Part shown: piece by piece, positions 1 through 9,093 of the stretch
How the letters are laid out: every line of letters begins with the position of its first letter
Position numbering within the stretch: position 1 is the stretch's first letter
Notes under the pieces: model-generated
Told to the model about the DNA's origin: nothing
The model's database searches: none
The model's input: the letters and a program-made list of their open reading frames with translations, nothing else
Source: Anaerotruncus sp. G3(2012)
GTDB lineage: Bacteria; Bacillota; Clostridia; Oscillospirales; Ruminococcaceae
NCBI RefSeq assembly: GCF_000403395.2
Contig: NZ_KE159657.1
Span: 821,091 to 885,090 of the forward strand
Reading direction: 5' to 3'
DNA length: 64,000 nt
Made by a program: the position numbers and the translations under genes

Positions 1-2
1 TC

Positions 3-1283
3 GTCCTGTTTGAGAAGGGGCATCCACTAGAGCGCCGTGTCTGCCCGATTGTCGCAAAGAAGGTGTCCACCTGCATCAAATGCAAATCCTGCGCCATTAT
101 GGAGGGCCTTGCAGGTGCGGGTGCATTTTCGGATGGAAAATATGTCATCAGCACTGAATATGGCGGCTGGCTGACCGAATTTCTGCCGGATGCAACGGTG
201 ATCGACTATATTGAGCAGGCGGACAGCATCCTGGTCAGCTTTGGGGCGACCACCGAACGGTTCATGCCCAATAATGAACTGAAAAAACGCTGCCTGGAGT
301 TTGACCTTCACATGAGCCAGGCGCAGCTCAAGCACCTGGGGACCGACTCCAACTTTGATACAATGGTGCATCTGGTCAATTCTCTGCGGGATAAGGTGTC
401 CCTGCTGACCGGCACCTGTGTCACCAATGTAGACAAGAACTCCCACACAATCGAGTTTTCCAATCAGGATGGGGAGCAGACCTGTACTGCCGACAGGATT
501 ATTTTTGCGGTTGGACGGGCCGGCAGCCTGTTCTTCTCCGACTGGTGCGAACGGAACCAGATACCGCTTTCCAATAATCAGGTAGATGTTGGCGTGCGGG
601 TCGAGCTTCCTGCAATGGTCTGGGAGGACTTCGCCAAAAAAATCTATGAACCGAAAATCCGGTACCGTTCCAAACAGTACGGTGACATCATCCGTATGTT
701 CTGTTTCAACGACCGCGGACTGGTTGTTACCGAAAACACCAATGGGGTACTTACCGTCAATGGGCACAGCTATCGGGATGAGTCCCGGAAAACCCAGAAT
801 TCCAACTTTGCGCTCCTCTCAACCACCAATTTTACCCAGCCATTCCGCGAGCCGATCGAATATGCGCGTCATGTTGCGTCTCTTGCCAACCTCATCAGCG
901 GCGGCAGCGTGCTGGTACAGCGGCTGGGGGATCTCGAAAACGGGCGGCGGACCGATGAAAAGCGGCTGCGGCAGGGGAGTGTCCGTCCAACTTTGAGTGC
1001 CGTTCCAGGTGATTTGAGCCTTTGTATTCCGAAACGGCAGCTTGACAACATTGTGGAAGCTCTGCATGCACTCGATCAGATCGCTCCGGGAACAGCCAAC
1101 TATGATACGCTGCTTTATGGCATCGAATGTAAATATTACTCTGCGCGCCCGAAAGCGACCGAATTTGAAATTGATGGCTGCAAGGGTATTTATGCTGTTG
1201 GGGATGGTGCAGGTTTTACGCGTTCCCTCTCTCAGGCGGCTGCAAATGGGCTTTATGTCGCGGACCTCTTAACCCGTACGTGA
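3..1283 (+). CDS. NAD(P)/FAD-dependent dehydrogenase (COG2509-like), 5' end cut off
   Basis: The frame is open from the first bases of the window, so the N-terminus with the first nucleotide-binding motif lies outside. The visible 426 residues include a Cys-rich segment near the start (CIKCKSC, followed by GLAGAGAFSDGK) and a C-terminal FAD-binding signature (GIYAVGDGAGFTRSLSQAA). This combination is typical of the uncharacterised FAD-dependent dehydrogenases of COG2509, soluble flavoproteins whose substrate is unknown. A GTG at 63 could be taken as a start, but the upstream in-frame codons (VLFEKGHPLERRVCP) continue the family sequence, so it is internal. A strong terminator follows, so this is the last gene of its transcript. 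Confidence 0.8.
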   Translation, partial: VLFEKGHPLERRVCPIVAKKVSTCIKCKSCAIMEGLAGAGAFSDGKYVISTEYGGWLTEFLPDATVIDYIEQADSILVSFGATTERFMPNNELKKRCLEFDLHMSQAQLKHLGTDSNFDTMVHLVNSLRDKVSLLTGTCVTNVDKNSHTIEFSNQDGEQTCTADRIIFAVGRAGSLFFSDWCERNQIPLSNNQVDVGVRVELPAMVWEDFAKKIYEPKIRYRSKQYGDIIRMFCFNDRGLVVTENTNGVLTVNGHSYRDESRKTQNSNFALLSTTNFTQPFREPIEYARHVASLANLISGGSVLVQRLGDLENGRRTDEKRLRQGSVRPTLSAVPGDLSLCIPKRQLDNIVEALHALDQIAPGTANYDTLLYGIECKYYSARPKATEFEIDGCKGIYAVGDGAGFTRSLSQAAANGLYVADLLTRT

Positions 1284-1320
1284 GAGGTCTGAAAAACCGT
1301 CTCATCTTTGGAAGGATGGC

Positions 1321-1349
1321 CCCCACCAGTTTGCTGGTGGGGTTTTCTT
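1321..1349 (+). terminator. Rho-independent terminator after the FAD dehydrogenase
   Basis: A perfect 9-bp stem (CCCCACCAG / CTGGTGGGG) with a TTTG loop is followed by TTTTCTT. The rest of the 300-base gap up to 1585 holds only the promoter of the next gene. Confidence 0.9.
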
Positions 1350-1526
1350 ATTATGTAAAGGACGGGATGGTTTCCCATCCTTACAGGGTTGGCTGCCCGC
1401 GCAGGATGCGCGTTTTCAAACGGTTGGCAGAACCCTGCCGAAGATAGTATGTGCAGTCAGCCGGAGGCCATACAGGAAAATATATCCAATCCGCTGTTTC
1501 TTGAGAAAATTCAAAATGTCGAAAAA

Positions 1527-1555
1527 TTGAAATTCAGGTCGAATTTTGCTATAAT
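1527..1555 (+). promoter_or_regulatory. Sigma-A promoter of the 1586 surface protein gene
   Basis: TTGAAA (1527-1532) and TATAAT (1550-1555) are separated by 17 bases. The predicted start near 1562 gives a short leader of about 24 bases containing a GGAGGG ribosome site. Confidence 0.85.
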
Positions 1556-1585
1556 GGACTGAGAAAGACAGCGGAGGGATTACAG

Positions 1586-3133
1586 ATGAAACGATGGGTT
1601 CTGGGGATTTGCTTCCTATTGGCCTGCGTCCTTTGTGGATTTGAAGTATACGCATCTTCCAGCCCTTATATTGATACATGTGATTCTGTGTCAGGCGATG
1701 CGGTCAAAACCTACAGCGGTTTTGGAGCGCAGATTTCAAACTTTTCTGACTTCTCGGGCTGGTCCGCCTGTCCGGATCAGACGGTGCTGCCCATGCGGGA
1801 GCAGGCGCAACAGGCATCGGCGATTTATCAGGTGCGGGGAAGTGAGACAGTCCAGGTGAGCGTCTACGTCAAAAATGGTTCGTTTGCGATGCCAACCTCT
1901 TATGGAGGAAAATATGGAGCCTATATTCTGGGGGAGTCGGAGCGAGGCGCACTCTCGGATGCAATACGCTGCCATTATGATGCTGTGCAGGATCGGATAT
2001 TTCTGGTGGACGGCGGAAAAGCATATCTTCTGCGGGCAGCTCCGATCGGCCTGTATTTTTCGGAAACAGATCAAGAGGGATTGCATCTTCCCAATCCATT
2101 TTATGGGGTAAACATCGCATATTCACCAGATGGCAATAATTTTTTTGATCTATCACAGGTGCGGCTGACCTCTTATCGGAAACAGGCCAACGGATTCTAC
2201 TACCACGAGACCTATACCGCAGAGATTCCAGCGGGTGCGTCCTATGTCAGGATTCAGCTCCAGAAACATCGGGCGGTCCCGGGGTTTGATATGCCGGATG
2301 CACCTGTGGAGCAGAATCTGTTCCTGCTTTCGGAAGTCGCATTTTATGGGCAGTCTCTAGAGGTTGGGCCGGAGATGCCGGCTCCGCCATCCTCTTCAGA
2401 GGAGGAGCCGTCCGGGTCGGAGTCGTCCTCATCCAAGGATGATGCGGCTTCTTCGGAGCCCCCGCCCGTTTCCTCCGAAGGACCATCCTCTTCTTCGGAG
2501 ACTTCTACGCCGGAGGAACCGCCCTCTTCCTCGGAACCGTCCGACCCAGAGAAACCGCCTTCTTCGGAGCCATCCATCCCAGAGGAACCACCCTCTTCCT
2601 CGGAACCGTCTGTACCAGAGAATCCACCCTCCTCTTCGGAAGGTCCATCTATTCCGGATTCGCCGTCCTCTTCGGAACCAGGAGATATCTCCTCCGGTCC
2701 ATCGGAGCAGCCCAATCCTTCCAGTTCGGAACCGCAGCAGAGCGCGGAGGAACCAATCCTCGGACCGGACCCTGAGCGCAGACCGCGTCCTCACCGCCGC
2801 AGGAGCCGTAATACAGAGGAACCAGAGGATGAATCGCCGTTGATTATGTGGGGGTCGACGGACAACAATTTGCCGCCTGCCCCTGTGATTATGATGCAGC
2901 AGCCGCAGGTTCAGCCTCCAATATCTGCGCAGGAGCAGGATCAAACCGAACCACAGGATGGAGAATCTACACAACCAATATCCTCCAGTCCGCAGGTTAT
3001 CGTCCGTACGATGGGATCACAGGTGGATACAGACCGGAAAAAGGAACTTCCGGCGGTTTCGACTGGGGCGGCAGCAGCGGGAATGGCTGCGATGTTTCTG
3101 CTTGGAAAACGATGGAAATCATCTCAGAAATAA
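1586..3133 (+). CDS. Secreted Ser/Pro/Glu-rich surface protein with C-terminal membrane or sortase-like tail
   Basis: This is a 515-residue exported protein of unknown function. Residues 1 to about 23 form a signal peptide (KRW, a hydrophobic core, then VYA/SS). Residues 25-260 look like a folded extracellular domain rich in beta-strand sequence; no family was recognised. Residues 264-390 are a low-complexity stalk built from repeats of the type EPPSSSEPS with Glu and Pro, as in wall-spanning linkers. The last 30 residues hold LPAVSTG, then an Ala/Gly/Met hydrophobic stretch and a basic tail (GKRWKSSQK). That has the layout of an LPxTG sorting signal, but with one extra residue inside the motif. 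The ATG at 1586 follows AGCGGAGGGATTACAG. It is probably monocistronic, having its own promoter and an unrelated downstream leader. Confidence 0.75.
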   Translation: MKRWVLGICFLLACVLCGFEVYASSSPYIDTCDSVSGDAVKTYSGFGAQISNFSDFSGWSACPDQTVLPMREQAQQASAIYQVRGSETVQVSVYVKNGSFAMPTSYGGKYGAYILGESERGALSDAIRCHYDAVQDRIFLVDGGKAYLLRAAPIGLYFSETDQEGLHLPNPFYGVNIAYSPDGNNFFDLSQVRLTSYRKQANGFYYHETYTAEIPAGASYVRIQLQKHRAVPGFDMPDAPVEQNLFLLSEVAFYGQSLEVGPEMPAPPSSSEEEPSGSESSSSKDDAASSEPPPVSSEGPSSSSETSTPEEPPSSSEPSDPEKPPSSEPSIPEEPPSSSEPSVPENPPSSSEGPSIPDSPSSSEPGDISSGPSEQPNPSSSEPQQSAEEPILGPDPERRPRPHRRRSRNTEEPEDESPLIMWGSTDNNLPPAPVIMMQQPQVQPPISAQEQDQTEPQDGESTQPISSSPQVIVRTMGSQVDTDRKKELPAVSTGAAAAGMAAMFLLGKRWKSSQK

Positions 3134-3379
3134 GAGATCCGAATAACGGGAAAAGCTGGGGATCGCGGGGGAAGGGTCTTGATCGAAACAGAGTATGGGC
3201 TTTCTATAAGAAACAGGCGTCTGTAAGGGTAAAGGCGAAGGTTTTTTCCCAGTAGTCTGCAAAAAGGCAGATACCGCTTGTTGCAGAAGAAAAATATGGC
3301 TCACACCAATCATGAACTTGAAAGCAAGGGAATAAAACGGCTTTCCCAATACTTCGCTTATAAAAATCCGACAAATTTC
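3134..3379. other. Intergenic stretch without a recognisable gene
   Basis: I see no convincing gene or clear terminator between the surface protein and the promoter at 3380. A 67-codon frame at 3278-3481 is discounted because a near-consensus promoter lies inside it. Confidence 0.5.
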
Positions 3380-3408
3380 TTTACAAACGAGCTGTCAGCG
3401 TCTATAAT
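3380..3408 (+). promoter_or_regulatory. Sigma-A promoter of the acyl-CoA synthetase, with a ~335-base leader
   Basis: TTTACA (3380-3385) and TATAAT (3403-3408) are 17 bases apart. The predicted transcript starts near 3415 and runs about 335 bases before the GTG start at 3753. The leader contains several hairpins, for example AAACCGC/GCGGTTT at about 3427-3443. No known riboswitch class was recognised in it. Confidence 0.75.
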
Positions 3409-3752
3409 AAGGTCTAACGAACAAACCGCTTTGCGGTTTATAATCGAAGCACTTGAAAAGAGTCCTGCCGATTCTTTTTAAGCCTGTGGCGGTATCGCTG
3501 CAGAGAACTGCCGTAAAGCAGCCTTGTGCTTCAGTTTACGTAGTCATATCGAGCATGCAAAGCGTGCTCGTGGGATTTCCGGCCGCTTAAAGGCAGACAA
3601 TGCCTGTTTTTAAGTGTTTTGGTCATATCTGCGGGCTTTATGGCCCGTAATGATTATGAATGCTTGGCAGAGTGCTTCCGTGCCATGCGGACGTTTTGCG
3701 GCGAGCAGGCTGGGGAGGCCGAAATCCCGATGACGATAGGGAGGAAAATACG

Positions 3753-5423
3753 GTGAGTGAATTAGTATCTATCACGGTTGGCGGGCTGCTGGAACAGGTA
3801 GCCCGCCAGTATCCGGACGATCAGGCGATCAAATATATTGACCGCCCGTTCGATATGACATGGAAAGAGTTTGATGATGAGGTCAACCGGATCGCTAAGG
3901 GATTCCTTGCGATGGGGCTTGGACATGGAGATCATATCGCAATTTGGGCGACGAATGTGCCCGAATGGCTGCTGGCTCTGTTTGCTTCGGCAAAGATCGG
4001 GGCAGTACTGGTGACGGTAAACACCAACTATAAGGTGTTCGAGCTGGAATATCTGCTGCGGCAGTCCGACTCCAAAGCGCTGGTACTGATTGATGGGCTG
4101 AAGGATGCCAATTATGTTGAAATCATCAATGAACTCTGCCCGAAGCTCCGGGACACCAGACCGGGGGAGTGCAGCAATCCGATGCTGCCGTTTCTGAAAT
4201 ATGTGATCTATGCAGGCAAGGAGGAAACGCCTGCCGGCATGGTTGGCTGGAATACCATTGCGGAGCAGGGAAAATCGGTTTCGGAGGAACAGTTCCGTGA
4301 GGTGTTCAGCCAGGTGGACCCCCATGATGTGACCAATATGCAGTATACCTCGGGAACCACCGGCTTCCCGAAGGGGGTCATGCTGACCCATTACAACATC
4401 GTGAACAACGGGAAGTGCATCGGGGACTGCATGAAGTTCACCCACGAGGATAAGCTCTGTATCTGTGTGCCGTTTTTTCACTGCTTTGGGTTGGTGCTGG
4501 CGGTTATGGCGAGCCTGACCCATGCAACTGCAATGGTGCCGGTTGAGACCTACCGCCCCACCGAGGTGATGAAGGCGATCCAAAATGAGAACTGTACCGC
4601 TGTACATGGGGTCCCCACCATGTTTATCGCGATGCTGGAACACCCGACCTTCCATGATTACAAATTCCCGCGCCTGCGTACCGGGATCATGGCGGGTTCC
4701 CCCTGCCCGATCAAGGTGATGCAGCTGGTGGTTGACAAGATGGGGATGAAGGAAATCACGATCACCTATGGACAGACCGAGGCATCCCCTGCAACCACGA
4801 TGACTACCACGGACGACAGTCTGGAACTGCGGGTCACGACGGTGGGCAAGGCGATGCCGTTTGTCGAAACCAAGATCGTCGATCCTGAAACGGGCGAAAC
4901 CCTCCCGCCCAATACACCGGGCGAATTCTGTGCGCGTGGTTACAATATCATGAAGGGCTATTATAAGATGGAAGAGGCTACCCGCCAGGCGATCGATGAG
5001 GATGGCTGGCTGCACAGCGGTGATCTCGCGATGGTTGATGAAAACGGTTATTACAAGATTACCGGCCGGATTAAGGATATGATTATCCGTGGCGGAGAAA
5101 ACATCTACCCGAAGGAGATCGAGGAATTCCTGTATACCCATCCGTTTGTGCGTGATGTGCAGGTGATCGGCGTCCCAAGCCAGCAGTATGGGGAAGAGGT
5201 CTGTGCCTGTGTTATCCCGCGCGCATGGGAGGATGGGCTGACCGGCAAGGATATTCAGGACGCAGTGCGTGAAAATATGGCGCGGCATAAGGTGCCGAAA
5301 TATGTGCTCTTCATGGAGAGTTTCCCGATGACCGCCAGCGGCAAGATTCAAAAGTATAAGCTGCGGGAGATGGCGGTTGAAAAGCTCCACCTGGAGAGCG
5401 ATGCGGCGATTGAGACCGCATAA
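3753..5423 (+). CDS. AMP-forming acyl-CoA synthetase (fatty-acid-CoA ligase family)
   Basis: This 556-residue ANL-superfamily enzyme activates a carboxylic acid with ATP to an acyl-adenylate and transfers it to CoA. The adenylate P-loop is YTSGTTGFPKGVMLTH at about residues 197-212. The hinge/ribose motif is GWLHSGDLAMVDENG at about 410, followed by GRIKDMIIRGGENIYP near 438. The C-terminal catalytic lysine lies in TASGKIQKYK near 529. Length and motif order match FadD-like ligases; the actual acid cannot be read from the sequence. The frame opens at 3660, but the GTG at 3753 is preceded by AGGGAGGAAAATACG and gives the family N-terminus, so it is chosen. The pseudokinase gene follows after 28 bases and may be cotranscribed. 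Confidence 0.9.
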   Translation: MSELVSITVGGLLEQVARQYPDDQAIKYIDRPFDMTWKEFDDEVNRIAKGFLAMGLGHGDHIAIWATNVPEWLLALFASAKIGAVLVTVNTNYKVFELEYLLRQSDSKALVLIDGLKDANYVEIINELCPKLRDTRPGECSNPMLPFLKYVIYAGKEETPAGMVGWNTIAEQGKSVSEEQFREVFSQVDPHDVTNMQYTSGTTGFPKGVMLTHYNIVNNGKCIGDCMKFTHEDKLCICVPFFHCFGLVLAVMASLTHATAMVPVETYRPTEVMKAIQNENCTAVHGVPTMFIAMLEHPTFHDYKFPRLRTGIMAGSPCPIKVMQLVVDKMGMKEITITYGQTEASPATTMTTTDDSLELRVTTVGKAMPFVETKIVDPETGETLPPNTPGEFCARGYNIMKGYYKMEEATRQAIDEDGWLHSGDLAMVDENGYYKITGRIKDMIIRGGENIYPKEIEEFLYTHPFVRDVQVIGVPSQQYGEEVCACVIPRAWEDGLTGKDIQDAVRENMARHKVPKYVLFMESFPMTASGKIQKYKLREMAVEKLHLESDAAIETA

Positions 5424-5451
5424 ACCTTTGAATTAGGAGTGTTTTACATAG

Positions 5452-7431
5452 ATGGCAGCCAATGAGTATAGGCTATGTATGGGCTGTATGTCTCCGAACT
5501 TTGACGGCGGCGTTTGCAGCGTCTGTGGATACGATCAGAATACGCCGGGAGACCCGCGGTACTTGCAGCCCTGTACCACCCTTGCAGGACGTTATGTGGT
5601 AGGCAGGCTGGTCGCCAGCGACCCGGAGGGCGCTTGGTATGTTGGATACGATTGTGACGAGGAACTTCGGGTTTGGATCCGGGAGTATGTCCCCTCGAAC
5701 ATCACCCGGCGTCAGACTGACGGCGAGGTACAGCCGCTTCCGAGTTCGGAGGCGCAGTACAAAGCGTTGATGGCAGATTTTGAGGATCTCTGCCGCGCGA
5801 TTGCCGCGCTTCCTCCAACCGAGAAGATCCTTCCGGTTACCGGGGTTGTCCCTGCCAACAATACCGTTTATGCGGTTTACCGTTATATCAAAACCATCTC
5901 GCTCGAATCGTTTTTGCAGCGCAGTGGCGGGCATTTGAGCTGGCGCCACACCAAAAAGCTGCTGATGCCTTTGTTCCACACGGTTACCAGTGCGCATCGG
6001 GCGGGATTGATCCATCGCGGTCTGTCCCCGCGCACCATCCACCTTGACCAGTCGGGGGCACTTTGGTTGAGCTGCTTTTCGATTGCCGCCGCCCGCACCA
6101 ATAAAAGTGAGATTTCCGCGCAGCTGTTCACCGGTTATGCTGCGCCGGAGCAGTACTCGCTGAACAGCTGGCAGGGGACATGGACCGATGTTTATGCGCT
6201 CGGTGCCTTGGCATACTGGGCAGTCACTGGGCAGAACCCGCCTTCTGCGCAGGATCGTGTCTATGGGGACGACCTGCTCGAGGAGGGGCAGTGCCCGGAT
6301 ATGCCCGAGAGCGCTGTACGGGCGATCAATCGAGCGCTGGCGGTTGAGCTGGAGGACCGTACCCAGACAGCGGAAGCATTTATCGCTGACCTTCTTGCAA
6401 ACGAGGGGTCCAACACCGCTGTCTATACTGCCCCCTCCAAGCGTTCAGCACCTGACGCACAGCGGGTTGAGGAGGAACGCCACCGCGCTGAGATTTTACA
6501 GGCGGCGGCCAACCGCCGCCGGGAAGAGCGCCTTTCACCGGCGCAGGAACTGGACTACGAAGAGGGCATCGACCTGATGGCAGTCCGGGAGGCGCCGCGT
6601 CCGGACCCTGCCGCTTCGGTTTTGCAGTCGATGCCCCATGCCAGACAGGAGCTGGAACCGCGCCGGCAGCAGCGCCCTGCACAAAATATGGGAAAACGCC
6701 GCAAGCGTAAGCAGAAACGGTCCCATCCGTTCCTTTCGTGGTTTTTGACCCTGCTGCTCGCGACCGGTGCACTCGCAGGAGGATTCTATTGGATTGCGAG
6801 CAATTACCTGAACGACCTGCTCAACCCGTCCTCTCGGCCGAAGCAGTCAAGCAGTTCCGAAGTCTCGTCAGGAGAGAGCTTCTCAGATGACGACCTGCTG
6901 GAGGAAGGCAAGGTTCCCCCGCTGGTGGGCAAGGTCGCCAGCTCGGTGAAGAACAACAAGGAACTGAGCCGCCGGTATGAGATTGATTATGTAGAAAAAT
7001 ACAATGATAAGTATGAGGAAGGCGTGATCTTTGACCAGCAGCCGCTGGAAGGAACAGAGCTGGAGGAAGGCGGAAAGCTGACTTTGTTTGTTTCCCAGGG
7101 AGCGGAGCGGATTGAGATGCCGGAAGTTGTGGGCAAGGAGATCGAGGAAGCGACCGGACTTCTGGATGGGCTGGGAATCAAATACAATCTGATCCCGGTA
7201 CAGAACAGTACTTATGAGCCGGATGTGATTGTCCGCGCCGACCGGGAGCCTGGGACCATGTTGGACAAGAACCGGGATACTGTGATGCTTTATATCAGGG
7301 AATCATCGGATAAGAACGATGATGACGATGACGAGGATGACCGGGAAGAGGACGACCGCAGTTCTTCAAGCAGCAAAGGGACAGTTTCCCGCGGAAAGGG
7401 CGGCATCAAGATTGTCGACCGGGTGGACTGA
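5452..7431 (+). CDS. Zinc-ribbon pseudokinase with transmembrane segment and two PASTA domains
   Basis: This 659-residue membrane protein has a Ser/Thr-kinase-like fold that appears catalytically dead. Residues 9-25 form a zinc ribbon (C9, C12, C22, C25). The kinase-like domain spans about 47-300 and keeps the fold landmarks GYAAPEQYS near 230 and ALGALAYWAVTGQNPP. The VAIK lysine is replaced by Arg (VWIR, 74-77), HRD is HRG (188-190), and DFG is CFS (208-210). A basic, low-complexity linker leads to one membrane segment (about 430-449). Extracellular Ser-rich sequence and two PASTA repeats (about 487-552 and 556-618) follow, and the tail is Asp/Glu/Ser-rich. PASTA domains generally sense peptidoglycan or lipid II; a scaffold or sensor role is inferred. 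The ATG at 5452 follows AGGAG at 11 bases. Confidence 0.85.
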   Translation: MAANEYRLCMGCMSPNFDGGVCSVCGYDQNTPGDPRYLQPCTTLAGRYVVGRLVASDPEGAWYVGYDCDEELRVWIREYVPSNITRRQTDGEVQPLPSSEAQYKALMADFEDLCRAIAALPPTEKILPVTGVVPANNTVYAVYRYIKTISLESFLQRSGGHLSWRHTKKLLMPLFHTVTSAHRAGLIHRGLSPRTIHLDQSGALWLSCFSIAAARTNKSEISAQLFTGYAAPEQYSLNSWQGTWTDVYALGALAYWAVTGQNPPSAQDRVYGDDLLEEGQCPDMPESAVRAINRALAVELEDRTQTAEAFIADLLANEGSNTAVYTAPSKRSAPDAQRVEEERHRAEILQAAANRRREERLSPAQELDYEEGIDLMAVREAPRPDPAASVLQSMPHARQELEPRRQQRPAQNMGKRRKRKQKRSHPFLSWFLTLLLATGALAGGFYWIASNYLNDLLNPSSRPKQSSSSEVSSGESFSDDDLLEEGKVPPLVGKVASSVKNNKELSRRYEIDYVEKYNDKYEEGVIFDQQPLEGTELEEGGKLTLFVSQGAERIEMPEVVGKEIEEATGLLDGLGIKYNLIPVQNSTYEPDVIVRADREPGTMLDKNRDTVMLYIRESSDKNDDDDDEDDREEDDRSSSSSKGTVSRGKGGIKIVDRVD

Positions 7432-7496
7432 ACCGAAGCAGAGCAGAAAAACCAAAATGGAAACCGCCGGATTGCCGGCAGAAGAGGTGGAATTCG

Positions 7497-8312
7497 ATGA
7501 AAATTGCATTTTCAACACTGGGATGCCCCGGATGGTCGTGGAATGAAATTTTTGCGACAGCCAAGGATATGGGGCTGGATGGAATCGAAATCCGCGGTGT
7601 GGGCAACGAGATGTTCGCACCGAAGATCAAAGCACTGGATGAAGCGCATATCGGACGCACCAGAGAACGTCTGGAGAAAGCAGGGATGACCATTCCGATG
7701 CTGACTTCCGGGGCGTGTCTCGGGCTGATTGGGGAGGTTGACAGCTATCTGGAGGAGGCAAAAGCCTATATTGACTGCGCCTCCCGGATCGGCACGCCGT
7801 TTGTGCGTGTGGTGGTGACCACCAACCCCGCCCCTACCGATGAAGAGGATTTACTCCAGGCCAAAGCGCTCTATGACCAGCTTTGCAATTATGCGAAGGG
7901 GAAGAATGTCTGCGTTTTGATCGAAACAGCGGGAATGCTGGCGGATAGCCGGGCGATGAAATCGTTTATGCGCGGGGTAGACCCCGAATCGGGCGGGGTT
8001 CTCTGGGACCTGCACCATCCCTACCGCTATTTCCATGAGGCCCCGGCAGAAACCTATGCGCTGATCGGCCCGTGGGTGAAGTATATGCATGTCAAAGACT
8101 CGGTGGTCCAGGACAAGAAGATTGTTTACCGGATGATGGGATACGGGGATGTACCGGTGTTCGATGCGCTCAAACTGCTCGACGACAACGGTTACACAGG
8201 GTTTATCTCGCTTGAGTGGGTGAAACGTTGGAACCCTGATCTCCAAGAGCCGGGAATCGTATTCGCACACTTTATCAACTATATGAACTTCCTGAAGGGA
8301 CAGCTCAAGTAA
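7497..8312 (+). CDS. Sugar phosphate isomerase/epimerase family protein (xylose-isomerase-like TIM barrel)
   Basis: This 271-residue protein starts MKIAFSTLGCPGWSWNEIF and carries the AP-endonuclease-2/xylose-isomerase TIM-barrel pattern. GLDGIEIRG is strand 2. Metal-ligand candidates are Glu in VLIETAGM, Asp/His in LWDLHHPYR, His in KYMHVKDS and Glu in FISLEWVKRW. Members isomerise or epimerise sugars, inosose or hydroxypyruvate in the cytoplasm; the substrate cannot be assigned. The ATG follows GAGGTGGAATTCG, 65 bases after the pseudokinase stop, so cotranscription is possible. A terminator follows directly. Confidence 0.85.
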   Translation: MKIAFSTLGCPGWSWNEIFATAKDMGLDGIEIRGVGNEMFAPKIKALDEAHIGRTRERLEKAGMTIPMLTSGACLGLIGEVDSYLEEAKAYIDCASRIGTPFVRVVVTTNPAPTDEEDLLQAKALYDQLCNYAKGKNVCVLIETAGMLADSRAMKSFMRGVDPESGGVLWDLHHPYRYFHEAPAETYALIGPWVKYMHVKDSVVQDKKIVYRMMGYGDVPVFDALKLLDDNGYTGFISLEWVKRWNPDLQEPGIVFAHFINYMNFLKGQLK

Positions 8313-8318
8313 AAATTT

Positions 8319-8354
8319 ACAGCCGCAGCAGAGGATGTCTGTTGCGGCTGTTTC
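8319..8354 (+). terminator. Rho-independent terminator
   Basis: The stem ACAGCCGCA / TGCGGCTGT (8319-8327 and 8343-8351) is followed by TTCCTGTATATTTT. Confidence 0.8.
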
Positions 8355-8384
8355 CTGTATATTTTAAAATGGAGGAAGGCTTTT

Positions 8385-9086
8385 ATGGAAAAGAAAGCGT
8401 TACAGATCAACGGGATTCCGTCTGTTTTATGGGGGAACCCGTCGGAAAAAGGATTTATTGCAGTGCATGGAAATCAATCCCATAAGATGGACCGGCCGAT
8501 CGAACTGCTGGCAGAAAACGCCTGTGCACGTGGGTATCAGGTTGTGAGCTTCGACCTACCCGAACATGGGGACCGTAAGCAGGAATCCACCCTCTGCAAG
8601 GTACAGAACTGCGTGGAAGAATTGAGGGAAATTCTGCAGTATGCAGAGAAAAATTGGAAGCAGATCCGCCTGTTTGCCAACAGTATGGGGGCGTATTTCA
8701 GCCTTCTGGCATACGCCGGGGCGGCTCTGGATGGGGCATGGTTTCTCTCGCCGGTTGTGGATATGCAGCGGATCATCCAAAATATGATGGGGTGGTTCCA
8801 CGTAACCGAACAACAGCTCCAGGAACAGCAGACAGTTGCTACACCGATCGGGCAGACTTTGTATTGGGATTACTATGTTTATGTGCAGACACACCCGGTC
8901 TGTGAATGGGGGATACCCACCCATATTTTGTATGGCAGTCGGGATGAGCTGTGCGAAGCGGATACCATCTCCAAGTTTGTCAGGCAGTTTTCCTGCCAGT
9001 TAGAGACAGTGCCGGAGGCCGAACACTATTTCCATACCCCAGAACAGCTGCAAGCACTGAACAGATGGATGCAGAAAACTTTTTAA
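8385..9086 (+). CDS. Alpha/beta hydrolase of unknown substrate
   Basis: This 233-residue cytoplasmic protein has a serine-hydrolase fold. The oxyanion strand is FIAVHGNQSHKMD and the strand 5-6 region is VVSFDLPEHGD. The nucleophile elbow is FANSMGAYFS with Ser at about 100, a variant of GxSxG with Asn in the first Gly position. The Asp candidate is GSRDELCE, and the catalytic His is in EAEHYFH at about 214. The ATG at 8385 has a clear GGAGGAAGG ribosome site. It stands between two terminators, so it is probably transcribed alone or by read-through. Confidence 0.8.
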   Translation: MEKKALQINGIPSVLWGNPSEKGFIAVHGNQSHKMDRPIELLAENACARGYQVVSFDLPEHGDRKQESTLCKVQNCVEELREILQYAEKNWKQIRLFANSMGAYFSLLAYAGAALDGAWFLSPVVDMQRIIQNMMGWFHVTEQQLQEQQTVATPIGQTLYWDYYVYVQTHPVCEWGIPTHILYGSRDELCEADTISKFVRQFSCQLETVPEAEHYFHTPEQLQALNRWMQKTF

Positions 9087-9093
9087 AGAAAGT

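Noticed and set aside
3278..3481. 67-codon frame between the surface protein and the acyl-CoA synthetase
   Set aside because: It has no ribosome site, and a near-consensus promoter (3380-3408) lies inside it; it is more likely a leader region.
3762..5390. 542-codon minus-strand frame opposite the acyl-CoA synthetase
   Set aside because: It is the mirror frame of a GC-rich gene with strong motif support; the translated sequence is His/Arg-rich without family features.
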